Shown: positions 17,828-27,529 of the stretch, one piece after another | How the letters are laid out: every line of letters begins with the position of its first letter | How positions within the stretch are numbered: the first letter of the stretch is position 1 | Assembly (NCBI RefSeq): GCF_022870885.1 | Contig: NZ_CP091509.1 | Span: forward strand, 1,798,001 to 1,862,000 | Source of the DNA: Neisseria dumasiana | GTDB taxonomy: Bacteria; Pseudomonadota; Gammaproteobacteria; Burkholderiales; Neisseriaceae | Length of the DNA: 64,000 bases | Direction: 5' to 3' | Translations under genes and position numbers: made by a program | The notes under the pieces: generated by a model | What the model saw: the letters and a program-made list of their open reading frames with translations, nothing else | Told to the model about the DNA's origin: nothing | Databases searched by the model: none

Positions 17828-19069
17828 ATGGAATGGGTATTTAACAGTTATTACACACTGATTGCCGCTACCATTGTTTTGCTGGTTGGCAAAATAATGG
17901 TAAACAAAATCAAAGTATTACAAAATTTCAACATCCCCGAACCCGTCGCCGGCGGCTTGGTTGCCGCCATCATCCTATACGCTTTACACTCTTTTTACGG
18001 TGTCAGCTTCAAATTTGAAAAACCGCTTCAAGATACCTTTATGCTGATTTTCTTCAGCTCCATCGGTTTGAGTGCAGACTTTTCCCGCCTTAAAGCAGGC
18101 GGCCTGCCTTTAATCATCTTTACCGCCATTGTCGGCTTTTTCATTTTCATTCAAAACGCCGTCGGCGTCGGCTTGGCCACCGCACTCGGTCTCGACCCCT
18201 TGATCGGCTTGATGACAGGTTCCATTACCCTCACGGGCGGTCACGGAACTGCCGGCGCATGGGGCCCTGATTTTGAGAAAAACTTCGGCTTAACCGGCGC
18301 AACAGGCTTGGGCCTTGCCGCCGCAACATTCGGCTTGGTGGCCGGCGGCTTGATCGGCGGCCCTGTATCCCGCCGTCTGATCAACAAAATGGGCCGCCAA
18401 CCTTTGGACGAAGCCAGCATCAAAGCCCAAGAAGCCGCTTATGACGACGACGATCCCGGCAAGAGCACCGAAGATTTGTTTGAGCATGCCGAGCAAACCC
18501 GTCTGATTACCGCCAGCTCGGCAATCGAAACCCTTGCCATGTTTGCAGCATGTTTGGCTTTTGCCGAAATCATGGACAGTATCGACAAAGAGCATCTCTA
18601 CGATTTGCCCAAATTCGTTTGGGCATTGGGCGGCGGTGTGATTTTGCGCAACATCCTGACCATCGTATTCAAATTCAATATGTTCGACCGTGCCATCGAC
18701 GTGTTCGGTAACGCCTCTCTGTCGTTATTCTTGGCCATGGCTCTGCTGAACCTTAAGCTGTGGGAACTGACCGGTCTAGCAGGCCCCGTAACCATCATCC
18801 TGCTGGCACAAACCTTGGTTATGGTGCTTTACGCCACTTTCGTTACCTATGTTTTGATGGGTCGCAACTACGACGCCGCCGTATTGGCGGGAGGTCATTG
18901 CGGTTTCGGTATGGGTGCAACCCCCACGGCCGTTGCCAATATGCAGTCGATTACAGAACGCTTCGGCGCATCACACAAAGCATTTTTGATTGTGCCGATG
19001 GTAGGTGCTTTCTTCGTTGACTTAATCAATGTGATTATCCTTACCGGTTTTGTAAACTTCATCAAATAA
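17828..19069 (+). CDS. gltS: Sodium/glutamate symporter
   Basis: A 413-residue GltS (ESS family) permease that takes up glutamate with Na+. Two homologous halves each hold a re-entrant glycine-rich loop: LTGGHGTAGAWGPDFEKNFG (about 136-155) and LAGGHCGFGMGATPTAVANM (about 355-375). Other family segments are NIPEPVAGGLVAA and FFSSIGLSADFSRLKAGG. A hydrophilic, acidic loop (DDDDPGKSTEDLFEHAEQ) separates the halves. It is transcribed alone and ends 15 bases before a strong hairpin terminator. Confidence 0.94.
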   Translation: MEWVFNSYYTLIAATIVLLVGKIMVNKIKVLQNFNIPEPVAGGLVAAIILYALHSFYGVSFKFEKPLQDTFMLIFFSSIGLSADFSRLKAGGLPLIIFTAIVGFFIFIQNAVGVGLATALGLDPLIGLMTGSITLTGGHGTAGAWGPDFEKNFGLTGATGLGLAAATFGLVAGGLIGGPVSRRLINKMGRQPLDEASIKAQEAAYDDDDPGKSTEDLFEHAEQTRLITASSAIETLAMFAACLAFAEIMDSIDKEHLYDLPKFVWALGGGVILRNILTIVFKFNMFDRAIDVFGNASLSLFLAMALLNLKLWELTGLAGPVTIILLAQTLVMVLYATFVTYVLMGRNYDAAVLAGGHCGFGMGATPTAVANMQSITERFGASHKAFLIVPMVGAFFVDLINVIILTGFVNFIK

Positions 19070-19083
19070 ACTGAAAGCAAACT

Positions 19084-19125
19084 AAAAAGCACCTGCAACA
19101 ACCTTACCCGTTGCAGGTGCTTTTT
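19084..19125 (+). terminator. Rho-independent terminator of gltS
   Basis: A perfect 16-bp stem, AAAAAGCACCTGCAAC and its complement, ending in a T-run. It is one of the few terminators here that does not use an uptake sequence. Confidence 0.92.
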
Positions 19126-19165
19126 GCTATGATGCCGTCTGAAATCCAATTTATGAGGTTTGAAA

Positions 19166-20191
19166 ATGTATAAAAAACTACTCACTTTATCCCTGCTCGC
19201 CACCGCACTTGCCGCATGCAGCGACGACGCGCCCGTTCAACAAACCAACAACACACTTGAATGCAGCAACCCTGCCGTTGCCCACAACATACGCACCAAC
19301 ATCCAAGAAATCATCAAACAAGAAGCTCAATCCTACGCACGCAAAGACAGCCGCCAGTTTATCGACCCCGATAAAATCATCGCCGCCGCCACCCAACTGA
19401 ATATTTCGCTGGATAATCCGCGCACAGAACAACGCAACGGCAACACCGTTTGCACCGCCGGCTTGAATATCCGCATTCCCACCGATATTCTCAATACCGC
19501 GCAAACGAACAGCCCGCTGCTGTACAGCAACCGCACCATCAGCCAACTGATGCAAGAACGGCTTACCGGCGGTCAACTCACTTACGACGACAAAGGCGGC
19601 TTCTCACGCCCCCTATCTTATACACTCGCCCATTCAGACGGCCAAACCACCGTTAATTACGAAGACAACGGCATCACCGTAGCTGCCCAAAACATCGCAA
19701 CCGCCCTCATTCCCTACGGTATCAAAAGCATCCTGATGATAGACGGCAAAGCAGTGCAGCTTAAAGATGCCCTCAATGCCAACAACCAACCCTATTCCGA
19801 CCCGCCCCAAGCCGACCCCGAAGACATTCTCGAGAACAATGCCGCCAGCAACGCCTTCGATAACCAAGAAGAAGCCTCTCCGCCCGAGATACTCAGCCCC
19901 GAACCCAAGCGCACAGAAATCACATTCTCTGCCAACGAACTCGAGCAGGCCAAACAAAACAACCAAGCGGCAAACAATGAAATCAACCGCCTTTGGAACA
20001 ACATGGAGCAGCCCGTTCAAAGAGAATTGCTAAGCGAACAACGCAGCTGGATTCAAAGCAAAACCAACAACTGCCGCCAAGCAGCCGCCCAAGCCGAAAG
20101 CACCTTGCAAGCAGAATACCTGCGCCTGCAATGCGACACCCGTATGACGCGCGAACGCAGCCAATATCTGCGCGGCTACACCATCCACTAA
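19166..20191 (+). CDS. Lipoprotein with LprI (DUF1311) domain
   Basis: A 341-residue secreted protein. The N-terminus MYKKLLTLSLLATALAACSD is a lipoprotein signal with lipobox ALAAC. The middle is rich in N, Q and D, with a region (about 215-260) of low complexity rich in acidic residues and proline (NNQPYSDPPQADPED, SPPEILSPEPKRT). The C-terminus (about 265-341) has the four-cysteine, glutamine-rich pattern of the LprI N-terminal domain (LLSEQRSWIQSKTNNCRQAA, LRLQCDTRMTRERSQYL). LprI-type domains inhibit lysozyme in some bacteria; a protective role at the outer membrane is possible but unproven. I chose ATG 19166; a TTG two codons earlier is less likely. Confidence 0.78.
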   Translation: MYKKLLTLSLLATALAACSDDAPVQQTNNTLECSNPAVAHNIRTNIQEIIKQEAQSYARKDSRQFIDPDKIIAAATQLNISLDNPRTEQRNGNTVCTAGLNIRIPTDILNTAQTNSPLLYSNRTISQLMQERLTGGQLTYDDKGGFSRPLSYTLAHSDGQTTVNYEDNGITVAAQNIATALIPYGIKSILMIDGKAVQLKDALNANNQPYSDPPQADPEDILENNAASNAFDNQEEASPPEILSPEPKRTEITFSANELEQAKQNNQAANNEINRLWNNMEQPVQRELLSEQRSWIQSKTNNCRQAAAQAESTLQAEYLRLQCDTRMTRERSQYLRGYTIH

Positions 20192-20216
20192 CCCACTATT
20201 CTTAAACTGTGTATCA

Positions 20217-20247
20217 GGCCGTCTGAAAAACATTTTTCAGACGGCCA
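20217..20247. terminator. Uptake-sequence terminator after the LprI-domain gene
   Basis: GGCCGTCTGAAAAA paired with its complement across two or three bases. Confidence 0.85.
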
Positions 20248-20319
20248 TTTAGTACATAAACCCCGATACTACATAAAATAATCAACAACATTACCGCCAT
20301 TCATAGTAAAATTTCCAAC

Positions 20320-20757
20320 ATGCACTACGACCATATAACTTTCCATACCGAAGAAAACTACCCATCTGATTTGCCGAAAGAAAATGCAGCAAATCACATG
20401 GGTTATTATTATAAATGGGCCGTATCTCAAAACCTCCACAGCCCAGAAGCAGAAGCATTGCCCCGATTTACAGAACTGCAAAACGGCACATTTTCCGGCG
20501 CAGAGTTCGTTCTAACCCAACTGGGCGGCGGCATAGACACCACCTGCTTCAACGATCTGGGCAACCGCTTCACCCAATACTACTATCATGATGAAGAGGA
20601 AGGTTACGGCAATTTTATGATCGACTACTTTCTGGCTTTAGGCATTGAAACAGAAGAACACTTTTATCACACCCAAAACACCCGTGAGAATCAGCAGATT
20701 TTGAACCGGGTTTTTCAGAAGGCCTTTGAAGAATGGCAAGACAGCCTAAAATCCTAA
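20320..20757 (+). CDS. Hypothetical acidic protein, possibly DUF7832-like
   Basis: A 145-residue, soluble, acidic protein without signal or membrane segment. It shows an HMGYYYKWAVSQNLH segment near residue 26, a central ELQNGTFSGAEFVLTQLGGG block, DLGNRFTQYYYHDEEEGYGNF and a FMIDYFLALG segment. This order resembles the small DUF7832 family, which often occurs as stand-alone cytosolic proteins near polymorphic-toxin genes. The family match is by memory of its pattern and is uncertain. No toxin gene is visible beside it. No clear ribosome-binding site precedes ATG 20320, and the following galE gene begins 66 bases later. Confidence 0.6.
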   Translation: MHYDHITFHTEENYPSDLPKENAANHMGYYYKWAVSQNLHSPEAEALPRFTELQNGTFSGAEFVLTQLGGGIDTTCFNDLGNRFTQYYYHDEEEGYGNFMIDYFLALGIETEEHFYHTQNTRENQQILNRVFQKAFEEWQDSLKS

Positions 20758-20823
20758 ACCCCTAATATAAATAACAAAATAACATTCATTACAAACATTA
20801 CTCATTTATCCGACGGAATAATT

Positions 20824-21849
20824 ATGGCGACTATATTAGTAACAGGAGGTACTGGATTTATCGGCTCCCACACCGCAGTTTCTCTTGGAGAGGCAGGCCA
20901 CGAAATTGTCATCATCGATAACTTGTCTAACTCGTCTGCCAATATCCTGCCCCGCCTTGAACACATTATAGGCAGCCCTGTTCGCTTTTATCATGGCGAT
21001 ATTCGAGACAGAGCGCTGCTCAAACAGATTTTCAACACCCATAAAATCGAAGCCGTCATGCATTTCGCGGGCTTAAAAGTCGTAAATGAAAGCATACAAA
21101 ATCCACTCGAATATTACGACAACAATGTGTACGGCAGCTTGGTATTATTTGAAGAAATGAGTAATGCCGGGATATTCAATATCATATTCAGCTCATCAGC
21201 GACCGTTTACGGCATTCCTTCCCGAATGCCGGTAACAGAAGCCATGCCAACAGGCGCCACAACCAACCCATACGGTCAAACAAAACATATTGTAGAAAAA
21301 ATACTTCAAGACATGGCTGCGGCAGACCCGCGTTGGAGCGCCGTTATATTGAGATACTTTAACCCTGCCGGAGCTCATGAAAGCGGATTGATAGGCGAAA
21401 ACCCAAACGGAATACCCAACAACCTTCTTCCTTATATCTGCCAAGTCGCATCAGGAAAACTCAAACAACTCAGTATTTTCGGCAACGACTATCCAACTTC
21501 GGACGGTACCGGGGTGCGCGATTATATTCACGTCGTCGACCTGGCAGAAGGCCATCTGAAAGCCATGCAGGCAAAGCAAAACCAACCGGGTTTGCATATT
21601 TATAATTTAGGTACCGGCCGAGGCTATTCCGTGCTGGAAGTCATCAAAGCATTTGAAAAAGTTTCAGGTATCACCATTCCCTATACCGTCTGCAAAAGGC
21701 GCGAAGGGGATGTTACAGAATGTTATGCAGACACAAAAAAGTCAGAAAGAGAATTAGGGTGGAAAGCCAAGCGCAACATCTACGATATCATGCAAAATGC
21801 TTGGAAATGGCAAAAAAACTTTGCTAACGGGTGCAGCGGTTCCAATTAA
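20824..21849 (+). CDS. galE: UDP-glucose 4-epimerase
   Basis: A 341-residue short-chain dehydrogenase-type epimerase interconverting UDP-glucose and UDP-galactose. The NAD-binding loop TGGTGFIGSH (7-16), FSSSATVYG around 122-130, and the catalytic Tyr150/Lys154 pair in NPYGQTKHIVEK are visible, as are RYFNPAGAHESGLIGENPNG and DGTGVRDYIHVVDLAEGH. It supplies UDP-Gal for lipooligosaccharide or capsule and opens the polysaccharide block. Base composition drops from here onward, suggesting the following segment was acquired as a unit. A TTATCCGACGGAATAATT leader precedes the start. Confidence 0.95.
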   Translation: MATILVTGGTGFIGSHTAVSLGEAGHEIVIIDNLSNSSANILPRLEHIIGSPVRFYHGDIRDRALLKQIFNTHKIEAVMHFAGLKVVNESIQNPLEYYDNNVYGSLVLFEEMSNAGIFNIIFSSSATVYGIPSRMPVTEAMPTGATTNPYGQTKHIVEKILQDMAAADPRWSAVILRYFNPAGAHESGLIGENPNGIPNNLLPYICQVASGKLKQLSIFGNDYPTSDGTGVRDYIHVVDLAEGHLKAMQAKQNQPGLHIYNLGTGRGYSVLEVIKAFEKVSGITIPYTVCKRREGDVTECYADTKKSERELGWKAKRNIYDIMQNAWKWQKNFANGCSGSN

Positions 21850-21953
21850 CCCCCGACCTTTTATCCGTGGATATCGCGATTATTTCACGTCATTCCGAAT
21901 AACTCGAAAATAATCATTTTTTTATACTCTACAAAACACTTTTGGCTATTTTT

Positions 21954-22581
21954 ATGAATAAAACAGTTATTCTTGCCGTTCCATTCCTTTACGGCCTTGA
22001 TCAGTGTATAGAAAAAAATTTACGCCATCACGGATACAACGTCATCAATCTTTGCTATGACGACAGGGATACATATTATCCCACGCTTAAAAGCCGCTTA
22101 CTCTCTGCTTATCATAAACACATTACCCAAAACAGCGACTACAAAAAGAAACTAAGATTTGATGTTTCATATTTACTGTAAAGATGACCGTGCTAAAAAC
22201 TTATTTGGATCAGACGGCATCAACTACCTAAACCGTGAAACCGTCTTAAGCTTTACAGACAACTTAAAAAAATCAGCCACATGCGGAGTAATAGTCGATT
22301 TCGTCAGCCCCGACCATAACGGATGCTCCTTCAGAATATTTGATGCTCTCAATTACAATAAAAAATTAATCACAACCAATCCCACGGTAACAGAATATGA
22401 CTTTTACCATCCGGATAATATTTTTGTTTGGGATACTCGAAACAGCGATGAAATCAAAAGCTTTTTAAATAGGCCCTATCAAGAAATTGATTATCGCATT
22501 AAAGAAAAATACGGGTTCAAGCATTGGTTGGATCGTCTTTTACACCATGAAACGCAAAACCAAACCGAAAAACAACCATAA
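21954..22581 (+). pseudogene. Broken glycosyltransferase-like gene (internal deletion and frame change)
   Basis: Two fragments in different frames overlap here. The first (ATG 21954 to stop 22181) reads MNKTVILAVPFLYGLDQCIE and onward for about 70 residues with a family-like start, then runs into a few unrelated codons. The second (22159-22581) resumes without a plausible start as FHIYCKDDRAKNLFG and continues to HNGCSFRIFDALNYNKKLIT, TEYDFYHPDNIFVWD. Together they look like the two ends of one polysaccharide/LOS transferase of about 300 residues whose middle part (roughly 90-100 codons) is missing, with the junction near 22155-22165. The gene lies in the AT-rich block between galE and two intact transferases. 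Confidence 0.72.
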
Positions 22582-22637
22582 TGGTTTGATATATCATACA
22601 TACGCTTAACTCAGATACTTTTTAAACGGCAACCTTT

Positions 22638-23861
22638 ATGCGCAGTAAAAAAATAGCTTTTTTATATGAAGTGTTTCAATTTAAAAAATTATTGAAACAA
22701 ATCCATTCAAATGTCGAGCAAGCCGATATTATTTTTTTCTTCCCTGCTTATCACTTAGGTGGTGCCGAGCGGGTGCACGCAGATATTTTGGAAACATTTT
22801 CTCAATATAAAACTTGTTGTTTCATTACTGAAAAATCTAAAAATGATTTTCTAAAAGAAACTTTTTACCAATATACCGATATTATCGAATTGGGCGCGTT
22901 CCGCAGCTTAGTATACAAATGGTATGCAAAAAAAGTTGCCGGATTAATCAACCGTAAGAAAAAAGCCATTATTTTCGGTTGCAACTCCTCGTTTTTTTAC
23001 AGAGTGCTCCCTCATGTGCAAAACCATATAAAGGTGGTTGATTTAGTTCATGCTTTTTCATTTGAATATCCCTGGGCTGCTGAAAAATTAAGCCTTCCGG
23101 TTTTGGAAAAAATTGATACGCGTATTGTTTTAGGAAAAAAAACGTTCGATGATTTCAAACAACAGTACCATGAAGAAGGAAAAGACGAAAATCTCTTATC
23201 GAGGATTATGATTATTCCCAATAAAGTCGATACCCCCGATACTTTTCCACAAAAGCCCGACAACCCCAATCTAAAAGTATTGTTCGTAGGCAGAAATTCA
23301 TCCGAAAAGCGTCCCGAAATATTTTTGGAGATTGTAAAAAAATCCTATTCATTACAACTACCGGTGGAATTTACTTTAATTGGCGATTTCGATAAGTTGC
23401 ATGTTTCCTACCCCAATCTTCACATTGCGGGCAGCATCAAAGAAAAAGAGAAATTGAACCAATATTATCTGGAAAGCGACTTATTGTTGATAACTTCATG
23501 GCGTGAAGGTTTTCCAATGGTTATTTTAGAAGGAATGGCTTATGGTGTCGTACCCGTTTCAACCAACGTGGGCGAAGTGCCGGAATTCATCAATGATAAA
23601 AACCAGAATGGCTGGATCATACAAGACGATTCCATCCCTCTGTATCTCAACAAAAAAACGGTTTCATTAAACGATTTCATGCCTTGTGTGGATAAATTCA
23701 TCGAATGTATAGCGCAATCGGCAAAAAACCGTACCCAATTGAAAATATTTCAAATGAATGCCTATCAATCGGTTAAAAGGGATTTCTCCGCAGCTGCCAA
23801 TCGTAAAGCATATCTAGATATGATGGCTATTAATGGATTAGATAAAAAATATGAAGCTTAA
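22638..23861 (+). CDS. Glycosyltransferase, GT4-like
   Basis: A 407-residue GT-B fold transferase. The N-terminal half has PAYHLGGAERVHADILE, the acceptor-site loop typical of GT4 enzymes. The C-terminal half has LKVLFVGRNSSEKRPEIFLE, LNQYYLESDLLLITSWREGF and PMVILEGMAYGVVPVSTNVG EVPE, the E-x7-E donor-binding region. It should transfer a sugar from a nucleotide donor onto a growing surface glycan on the cytoplasmic side; donor and acceptor cannot be read. Markedly AT-rich codons compared with rmlB next door point to transfer from another source. Its end overlaps the next gene by 11 bases. Confidence 0.85.
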   Translation: MRSKKIAFLYEVFQFKKLLKQIHSNVEQADIIFFFPAYHLGGAERVHADILETFSQYKTCCFITEKSKNDFLKETFYQYTDIIELGAFRSLVYKWYAKKVAGLINRKKKAIIFGCNSSFFYRVLPHVQNHIKVVDLVHAFSFEYPWAAEKLSLPVLEKIDTRIVLGKKTFDDFKQQYHEEGKDENLLSRIMIIPNKVDTPDTFPQKPDNPNLKVLFVGRNSSEKRPEIFLEIVKKSYSLQLPVEFTLIGDFDKLHVSYPNLHIAGSIKEKEKLNQYYLESDLLLITSWREGFPMVILEGMAYGVVPVSTNVGEVPEFINDKNQNGWIIQDDSIPLYLNKKTVSLNDFMPCVDKFIECIAQSAKNRTQLKIFQMNAYQSVKRDFSAAANRKAYLDMMAINGLDKKYEA

Positions 23862-24648
23862 AAAACGTCTTCAACAACAGTTTTGGCAATCTTTAGTAGC
23901 CCAAAAGTTAAAAAGAACTTTACTCAAAAACAACAGACAAATTCCTGTAATCATTGTGTCATACAACAATGGGGCATATGTTGAAAACATAGTATCCCAA
24001 ATGAACCGGTTCGATATTATTCCTATTGTTATAGATAATAAATCCACACATAAAAAATCTTTGCAAATTCTGTGTCAGTTACAAAATGACCAAAAGGCAG
24101 ATATTGTTTTCAGCCCTTATAATTTCGGCCATTTGGTCGGTTTTATAGGAAGAATTTATGAAGCGTTACCCGAAGTGTTTGCTTACAGCGACCCCGACTT
24201 AGAACTTTCACCCGATCTGCCGCATAATTTTCTGGAAATATTGGCAGATTTAACCAAGGAATTTTCAGTATATAAAGCAGGCTGCGCTTTATCTATGCCT
24301 CCCCAATCAAGCGATAATAATCAAGCTACACAATTCATCCATAGAAAACAAAAAAAACCATTTGCTTATCCGCAAAAACCATTCACACCTGTGCAATGGG
24401 AAAAACAATTTTGGAGATTTAAGATCGAGCATCCAATATGGGAAATTTATGCCGCCAAACTGGATACCACGTTTGCCGTATACAGAAAAAGCAATTACCA
24501 ATATGATTTTTTAGATGCTGTAAGAGTAGCCGGGGTATTCACAGCTGTTCACCTGCCTTGGTTTCCCGAATCCGACATAATGTGCGCCGAAGATAAATTA
24601 GAATATTTCAATAAAAACGAATCTGCGACTTGGAAAAATCAGTCATAG
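23851..24648 (+). CDS. Glycosyltransferase, GT2-like (GT-A fold)
   Basis: A 265-residue protein. A basic start (MKLKKRLQQQFW) is followed by a GT-A core: IPVIIVSYNNGAYVENIVSQ (about 30-50), IIPIVIDNKSTHKKSLQILC, FSPYNFGHLVGF and a DxD-like metal site in FAYSDPDLELSPD near residue 115. The C-terminal portion (HPIWEIYAAKLDTTFAVYRK, LPWFPESDIMCAEDKLEYF) also fits family GT2 proteins acting on LOS or capsule. The start overlaps the GT4 gene, suggesting translational coupling. It shares that gene's AT-rich composition and ends 24 bases before rmlB. Confidence 0.75.
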   Translation: MKLKKRLQQQFWQSLVAQKLKRTLLKNNRQIPVIIVSYNNGAYVENIVSQMNRFDIIPIVIDNKSTHKKSLQILCQLQNDQKADIVFSPYNFGHLVGFIGRIYEALPEVFAYSDPDLELSPDLPHNFLEILADLTKEFSVYKAGCALSMPPQSSDNNQATQFIHRKQKKPFAYPQKPFTPVQWEKQFWRFKIEHPIWEIYAAKLDTTFAVYRKSNYQYDFLDAVRVAGVFTAVHLPWFPESDIMCAEDKLEYFNKNESATWKNQS

Positions 24649-24672
24649 CTAAATGATTAAGAGATAAGAAAC

Positions 24673-25737
24673 ATGAAACTCCTCATTACCGGCGGAGCCG
24701 GCTTTATAGGCTCCGCAGTTATCCGTCACATCATCAACCACACTCAAGACAGCGTGGTCAACCTTGATAAGTTGACCTACGCAGGCAATCTTGAATCTTT
24801 GGCTTCGATTGCAGACAATCCGCGTTATACATTCGAACAGGCAGATATTTGCGACCGCTCTGCGCTTGAGCGGATTTTCTTTTACCATCAACCGGATGCC
24901 GTTATGCACTTGGCCGCGGAAAGCCATGTCGACCGCTCGATCGACCGGCCGGCGGCGTTTATTGAAACCAATATCGTCGGCACTTATACCTTGTTGGAGG
25001 CAGCACGGGCATACTGGCAAAACATGCCGTCTGAAAAACAGGCGTCGTTCCGTTTTCATCATATTTCTACCGACGAAGTGTATGGCGATTTGCACGGTAC
25101 CGACGATTTGTTTACCGAAACCACGCCTTATGCGCCCAGCAGCCCTTATTCCGCTTCCAAAGCCTCCAGCGACCATTTAGTAAGGGCATGGCGGCGCACT
25201 TACGGCTTGCCTACTTTGATTACCAATTGTTCCAACAACTACGGCCCTTATCATTTTCCTGAAAAACTGATTCCTCTGATCATTCTCAATGCCATCGGCG
25301 GCAGACCCTTGCCCGTTTACGGTAACGGCTTGCAGATACGCGATTGGCTGTTTGTCGAAGATCATGCGCGGGCTTTATATGCCGTGATCACACAAGGGAA
25401 AATAGGGGAAACCTATAATATCGGCGGCCATAACGAAAAAACTAATCTCGAAGTGGTGCAAACCGTCTGCAAACTGCTGGAAGAATTGATGCCCGAAAAA
25501 CCCGCCGGGGTTCGAGCCTATGAAGATTTGATCACGTTTGTCGCAGACCGCCCCGGCCACGATGTGCGTTATGCCATTGATGCGGCCAAAATCAACCGCG
25601 AGCTTGGCTGGAAGCCCGAAGAAACTTTTGAATCGGGTATCCGTAAAACCGTAGCATGGTATTTGAACAACCGCGGCTGGTGGCAACGTGTGCTCGACGG
25701 CTCCTACCGGCTCGAACGCTTGGGAGTGGCAAAATGA
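24673..25737 (+). CDS. rmlB: dTDP-glucose 4,6-dehydratase
   Basis: A 354-residue enzyme making dTDP-4-keto-6-deoxyglucose, the second step to dTDP-L-rhamnose. Visible are the NAD loop [35 protein letters not shown], the [10 protein letters not shown] active-site segment (Thr-Asp-Glu), the catalytic [20 protein letters not shown] and [19 protein letters not shown]. It is the first gene of rmlBADC; its stop overlaps the rmlA start (ATGA). An AT-type uptake sequence in frame encodes MPSEKQ. GC content is higher than in the transferase genes just upstream. Confidence 0.96.
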   Translation: MKLLITGGAGFIGSAVIRHIINHTQDSVVNLDKLTYAGNLESLASIADNPRYTFEQADICDRSALERIFFYHQPDAVMHLAAESHVDRSIDRPAAFIETNIVGTYTLLEAARAYWQNMPSEKQASFRFHHISTDEVYGDLHGTDDLFTETTPYAPSSPYSASKASSDHLVRAWRRTYGLPTLITNCSNNYGPYHFPEKLIPLIILNAIGGRPLPVYGNGLQIRDWLFVEDHARALYAVITQGKIGETYNIGGHNEKTNLEVVQTVCKLLEELMPEKPAGVRAYEDLITFVADRPGHDVRYAIDAAKINRELGWKPEETFESGIRKTVAWYLNNRGWWQRVLDGSYRLERLGVAK

Positions 25738-26612
25738 AAGGCATTATTCTCGCAGGCGGTTCGGGTACGCGGCTCTATCCGATCACACGCGGCGTTTCCA
25801 AACAACTGCTGCCCGTGTATAACAAACCGATGATTTATTACCCTTTGTCGGTGCTGATGCTGGCCGGTATCCGCGACATATTGGTTATCACCACGCCCGA
25901 AGACCAAGCTGCTTTCCGCCGCCTTTTGGGAAACGGTTCCGATTTCGGCATCCGCATCGATTATGCCGAGCAACCCAGCCCCGACGGTTTGGCTCAGGCT
26001 TTCATCATCGGCGAAACCTTTATCGGCAGCGATAAAGTATGCTTGGTGTTGGGCGACAATATTTTTTACGGCCAATCGTTTACTCAAACCTTGCAGCAGG
26101 CCGCCGCGCGCGAATCGGGGGCAACGGTTTTTGCTTATCAGGTAAAAGACCCGGAACGCTTCGGCGTTGTGGAATTCGATAAGACATTTAAAGCTCTGTC
26201 TATCGAAGAGAAACCGCAAAAACCTAAATCGGATTGGGCGGTAACCGGCCTCTATTTCTACGACAATCGTGTAGTCGATTTTGCCAAGCAGGTTAGGCCG
26301 TCTGAAAGGGGCGAACTGGAAATCACCAGCATCAACCAAATGTATCTCGAAGACGGCTCGCTCAACGTGCAACAACTCGGCCGTGGTTTTGCCTGGCTCG
26401 ACACCGGCACGCACGACAGCCTGCATGAAGCTTCTTCGTTCGTCAAAACCATCGAGCATCTGCAAAACCTGCAAGTGGCCTGCCTTGAAGAAATCGCGTG
26501 GCGCAACGGTTGGCTTTCCGACCAACAACTCGAAACGTTGGCAGCCCCGTTGTGCAAAAACGATTACGGCCTTTATCTGATGCGTTTATTGAAAGCCCGT
26601 GAACATGGCTAA
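25734..26612 (+). CDS. rmlA: Glucose-1-phosphate thymidylyltransferase
   Basis: A 292-residue enzyme that joins dTTP and glucose-1-phosphate, the first step to dTDP-L-rhamnose. The nucleotide loop [20 protein letters not shown] (3-22), [20 protein letters not shown] and [11 protein letters not shown] are diagnostic. I chose ATG 25734, which overlaps the rmlB stop; the frame is open 26 codons upstream inside rmlB. An in-frame uptake sequence encodes RPSERGE within the protein. Its end overlaps the rmlD start by eight bases, so the cluster is translationally coupled. Confidence 0.96.
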   Translation: MKGIILAGGSGTRLYPITRGVSKQLLPVYNKPMIYYPLSVLMLAGIRDILVITTPEDQAAFRRLLGNGSDFGIRIDYAEQPSPDGLAQAFIIGETFIGSDKVCLVLGDNIFYGQSFTQTLQQAAARESGATVFAYQVKDPERFGVVEFDKTFKALSIEEKPQKPKSDWAVTGLYFYDNRVVDFAKQVRPSERGELEITSINQMYLEDGSLNVQQLGRGFAWLDTGTHDSLHEASSFVKTIEHLQNLQVACLEEIAWRNGWLSDQQLETLAAPLCKNDYGLYLMRLLKAREHG

Positions 26613-27489
26613 ATTTTTGATTACCGGCAAAAACGGTCAAGTCGGCCATTGCCTTACCCGCCTGCTCGCCCAGCGTTCCGACCAAGTGTCGGCTCTTCAT
26701 TCCGCCCAGCTCGACATTACCGACCGCGATGCTGTTTTTCAGACGGCCTTAAGCTTCCGCCCTGACATTATTATCAATGCGGCAGCTTATACTGCCGTAG
26801 ATAAAGCCGAAAGCGACAGTGATCGGGCGTTTGCCGTCAACCGCAACGGTGCGGCATATTTGGCCGAAGCCGCCCAAGCGTGCGGAGCGGCCATCATCCA
26901 CCTTTCGACCGATTATGTGTTTGACGGGCAAAAACAGCAGCCCTACTCCGAAACGGATACCCCCTCTCCCCAAAGTGTTTACGGAGCAAGCAAACTTGCC
27001 GGAGAACAAGCCGTTCAAGCCGCATGTTCCCGCGCCGTGATTATCCGCACTTCATGGGTGTTCGGAGAACACGGCCACAATTTCGTTAAAACCATGCTCC
27101 GGCTAGGAAAAGAACGCGATACCCTGAATATTGTCGGCGACCAATACGGTGCGCCCACCTACGCCGGCGACATTGCCGCTACCCTGATACACATCGGCCG
27201 CCGCTTATCCCAACAAGACCACGGTTACGGTTTATACCACTATTCGGGCAGCCCTTATGTCAGCTGGTATCAATTTGCCCAAGCTATTTTCGATGCGGCC
27301 GCAGCACAGGGTCTGCTCGATCGGATACCGGAGCTCATCGAAATCGACACAGCTTCCTACCCTACACCGGCAAAACGCCCTGCCTGCTCCCGCCTGAACA
27401 CCCATAACATTCAGACGGCCTTTGGCGTTCAACCCAGTAACTGGCAGGCTGCCCTGCATGATTTGTGCCCATATATGCCTGCACCTTAA
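26605..27489 (+). CDS. rmlD: dTDP-4-dehydrorhamnose reductase
   Basis: A 294-residue NAD(P)H-dependent reductase doing the last step to dTDP-L-rhamnose. Visible are [18 protein letters not shown] (4-21), [27 protein letters not shown] and the catalytic [11 protein letters not shown] chose ATG 26605 (MAKFLITG), which overlaps the rmlA end. Two in-frame uptake sequences encode FQTALSF and IQTAFGVQ. rmlC follows after 40 bases that contain an AT-type uptake sequence. Confidence 0.95.
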   Translation: MAKFLITGKNGQVGHCLTRLLAQRSDQVSALHSAQLDITDRDAVFQTALSFRPDIIINAAAYTAVDKAESDSDRAFAVNRNGAAYLAEAAQACGAAIIHLSTDYVFDGQKQQPYSETDTPSPQSVYGASKLAGEQAVQAACSRAVIIRTSWVFGEHGHNFVKTMLRLGKERDTLNIVGDQYGAPTYAGDIAATLIHIGRRLSQQDHGYGLYHYSGSPYVSWYQFAQAIFDAAAAQGLLDRIPELIEIDTASYPTPAKRPACSRLNTHNIQTAFGVQPSNWQAALHDLCPYMPAP

Positions 27490-27529
27490 CGATGCCGTCT
27501 GAAAAATTCTTTTACCCGACCACACCGAT

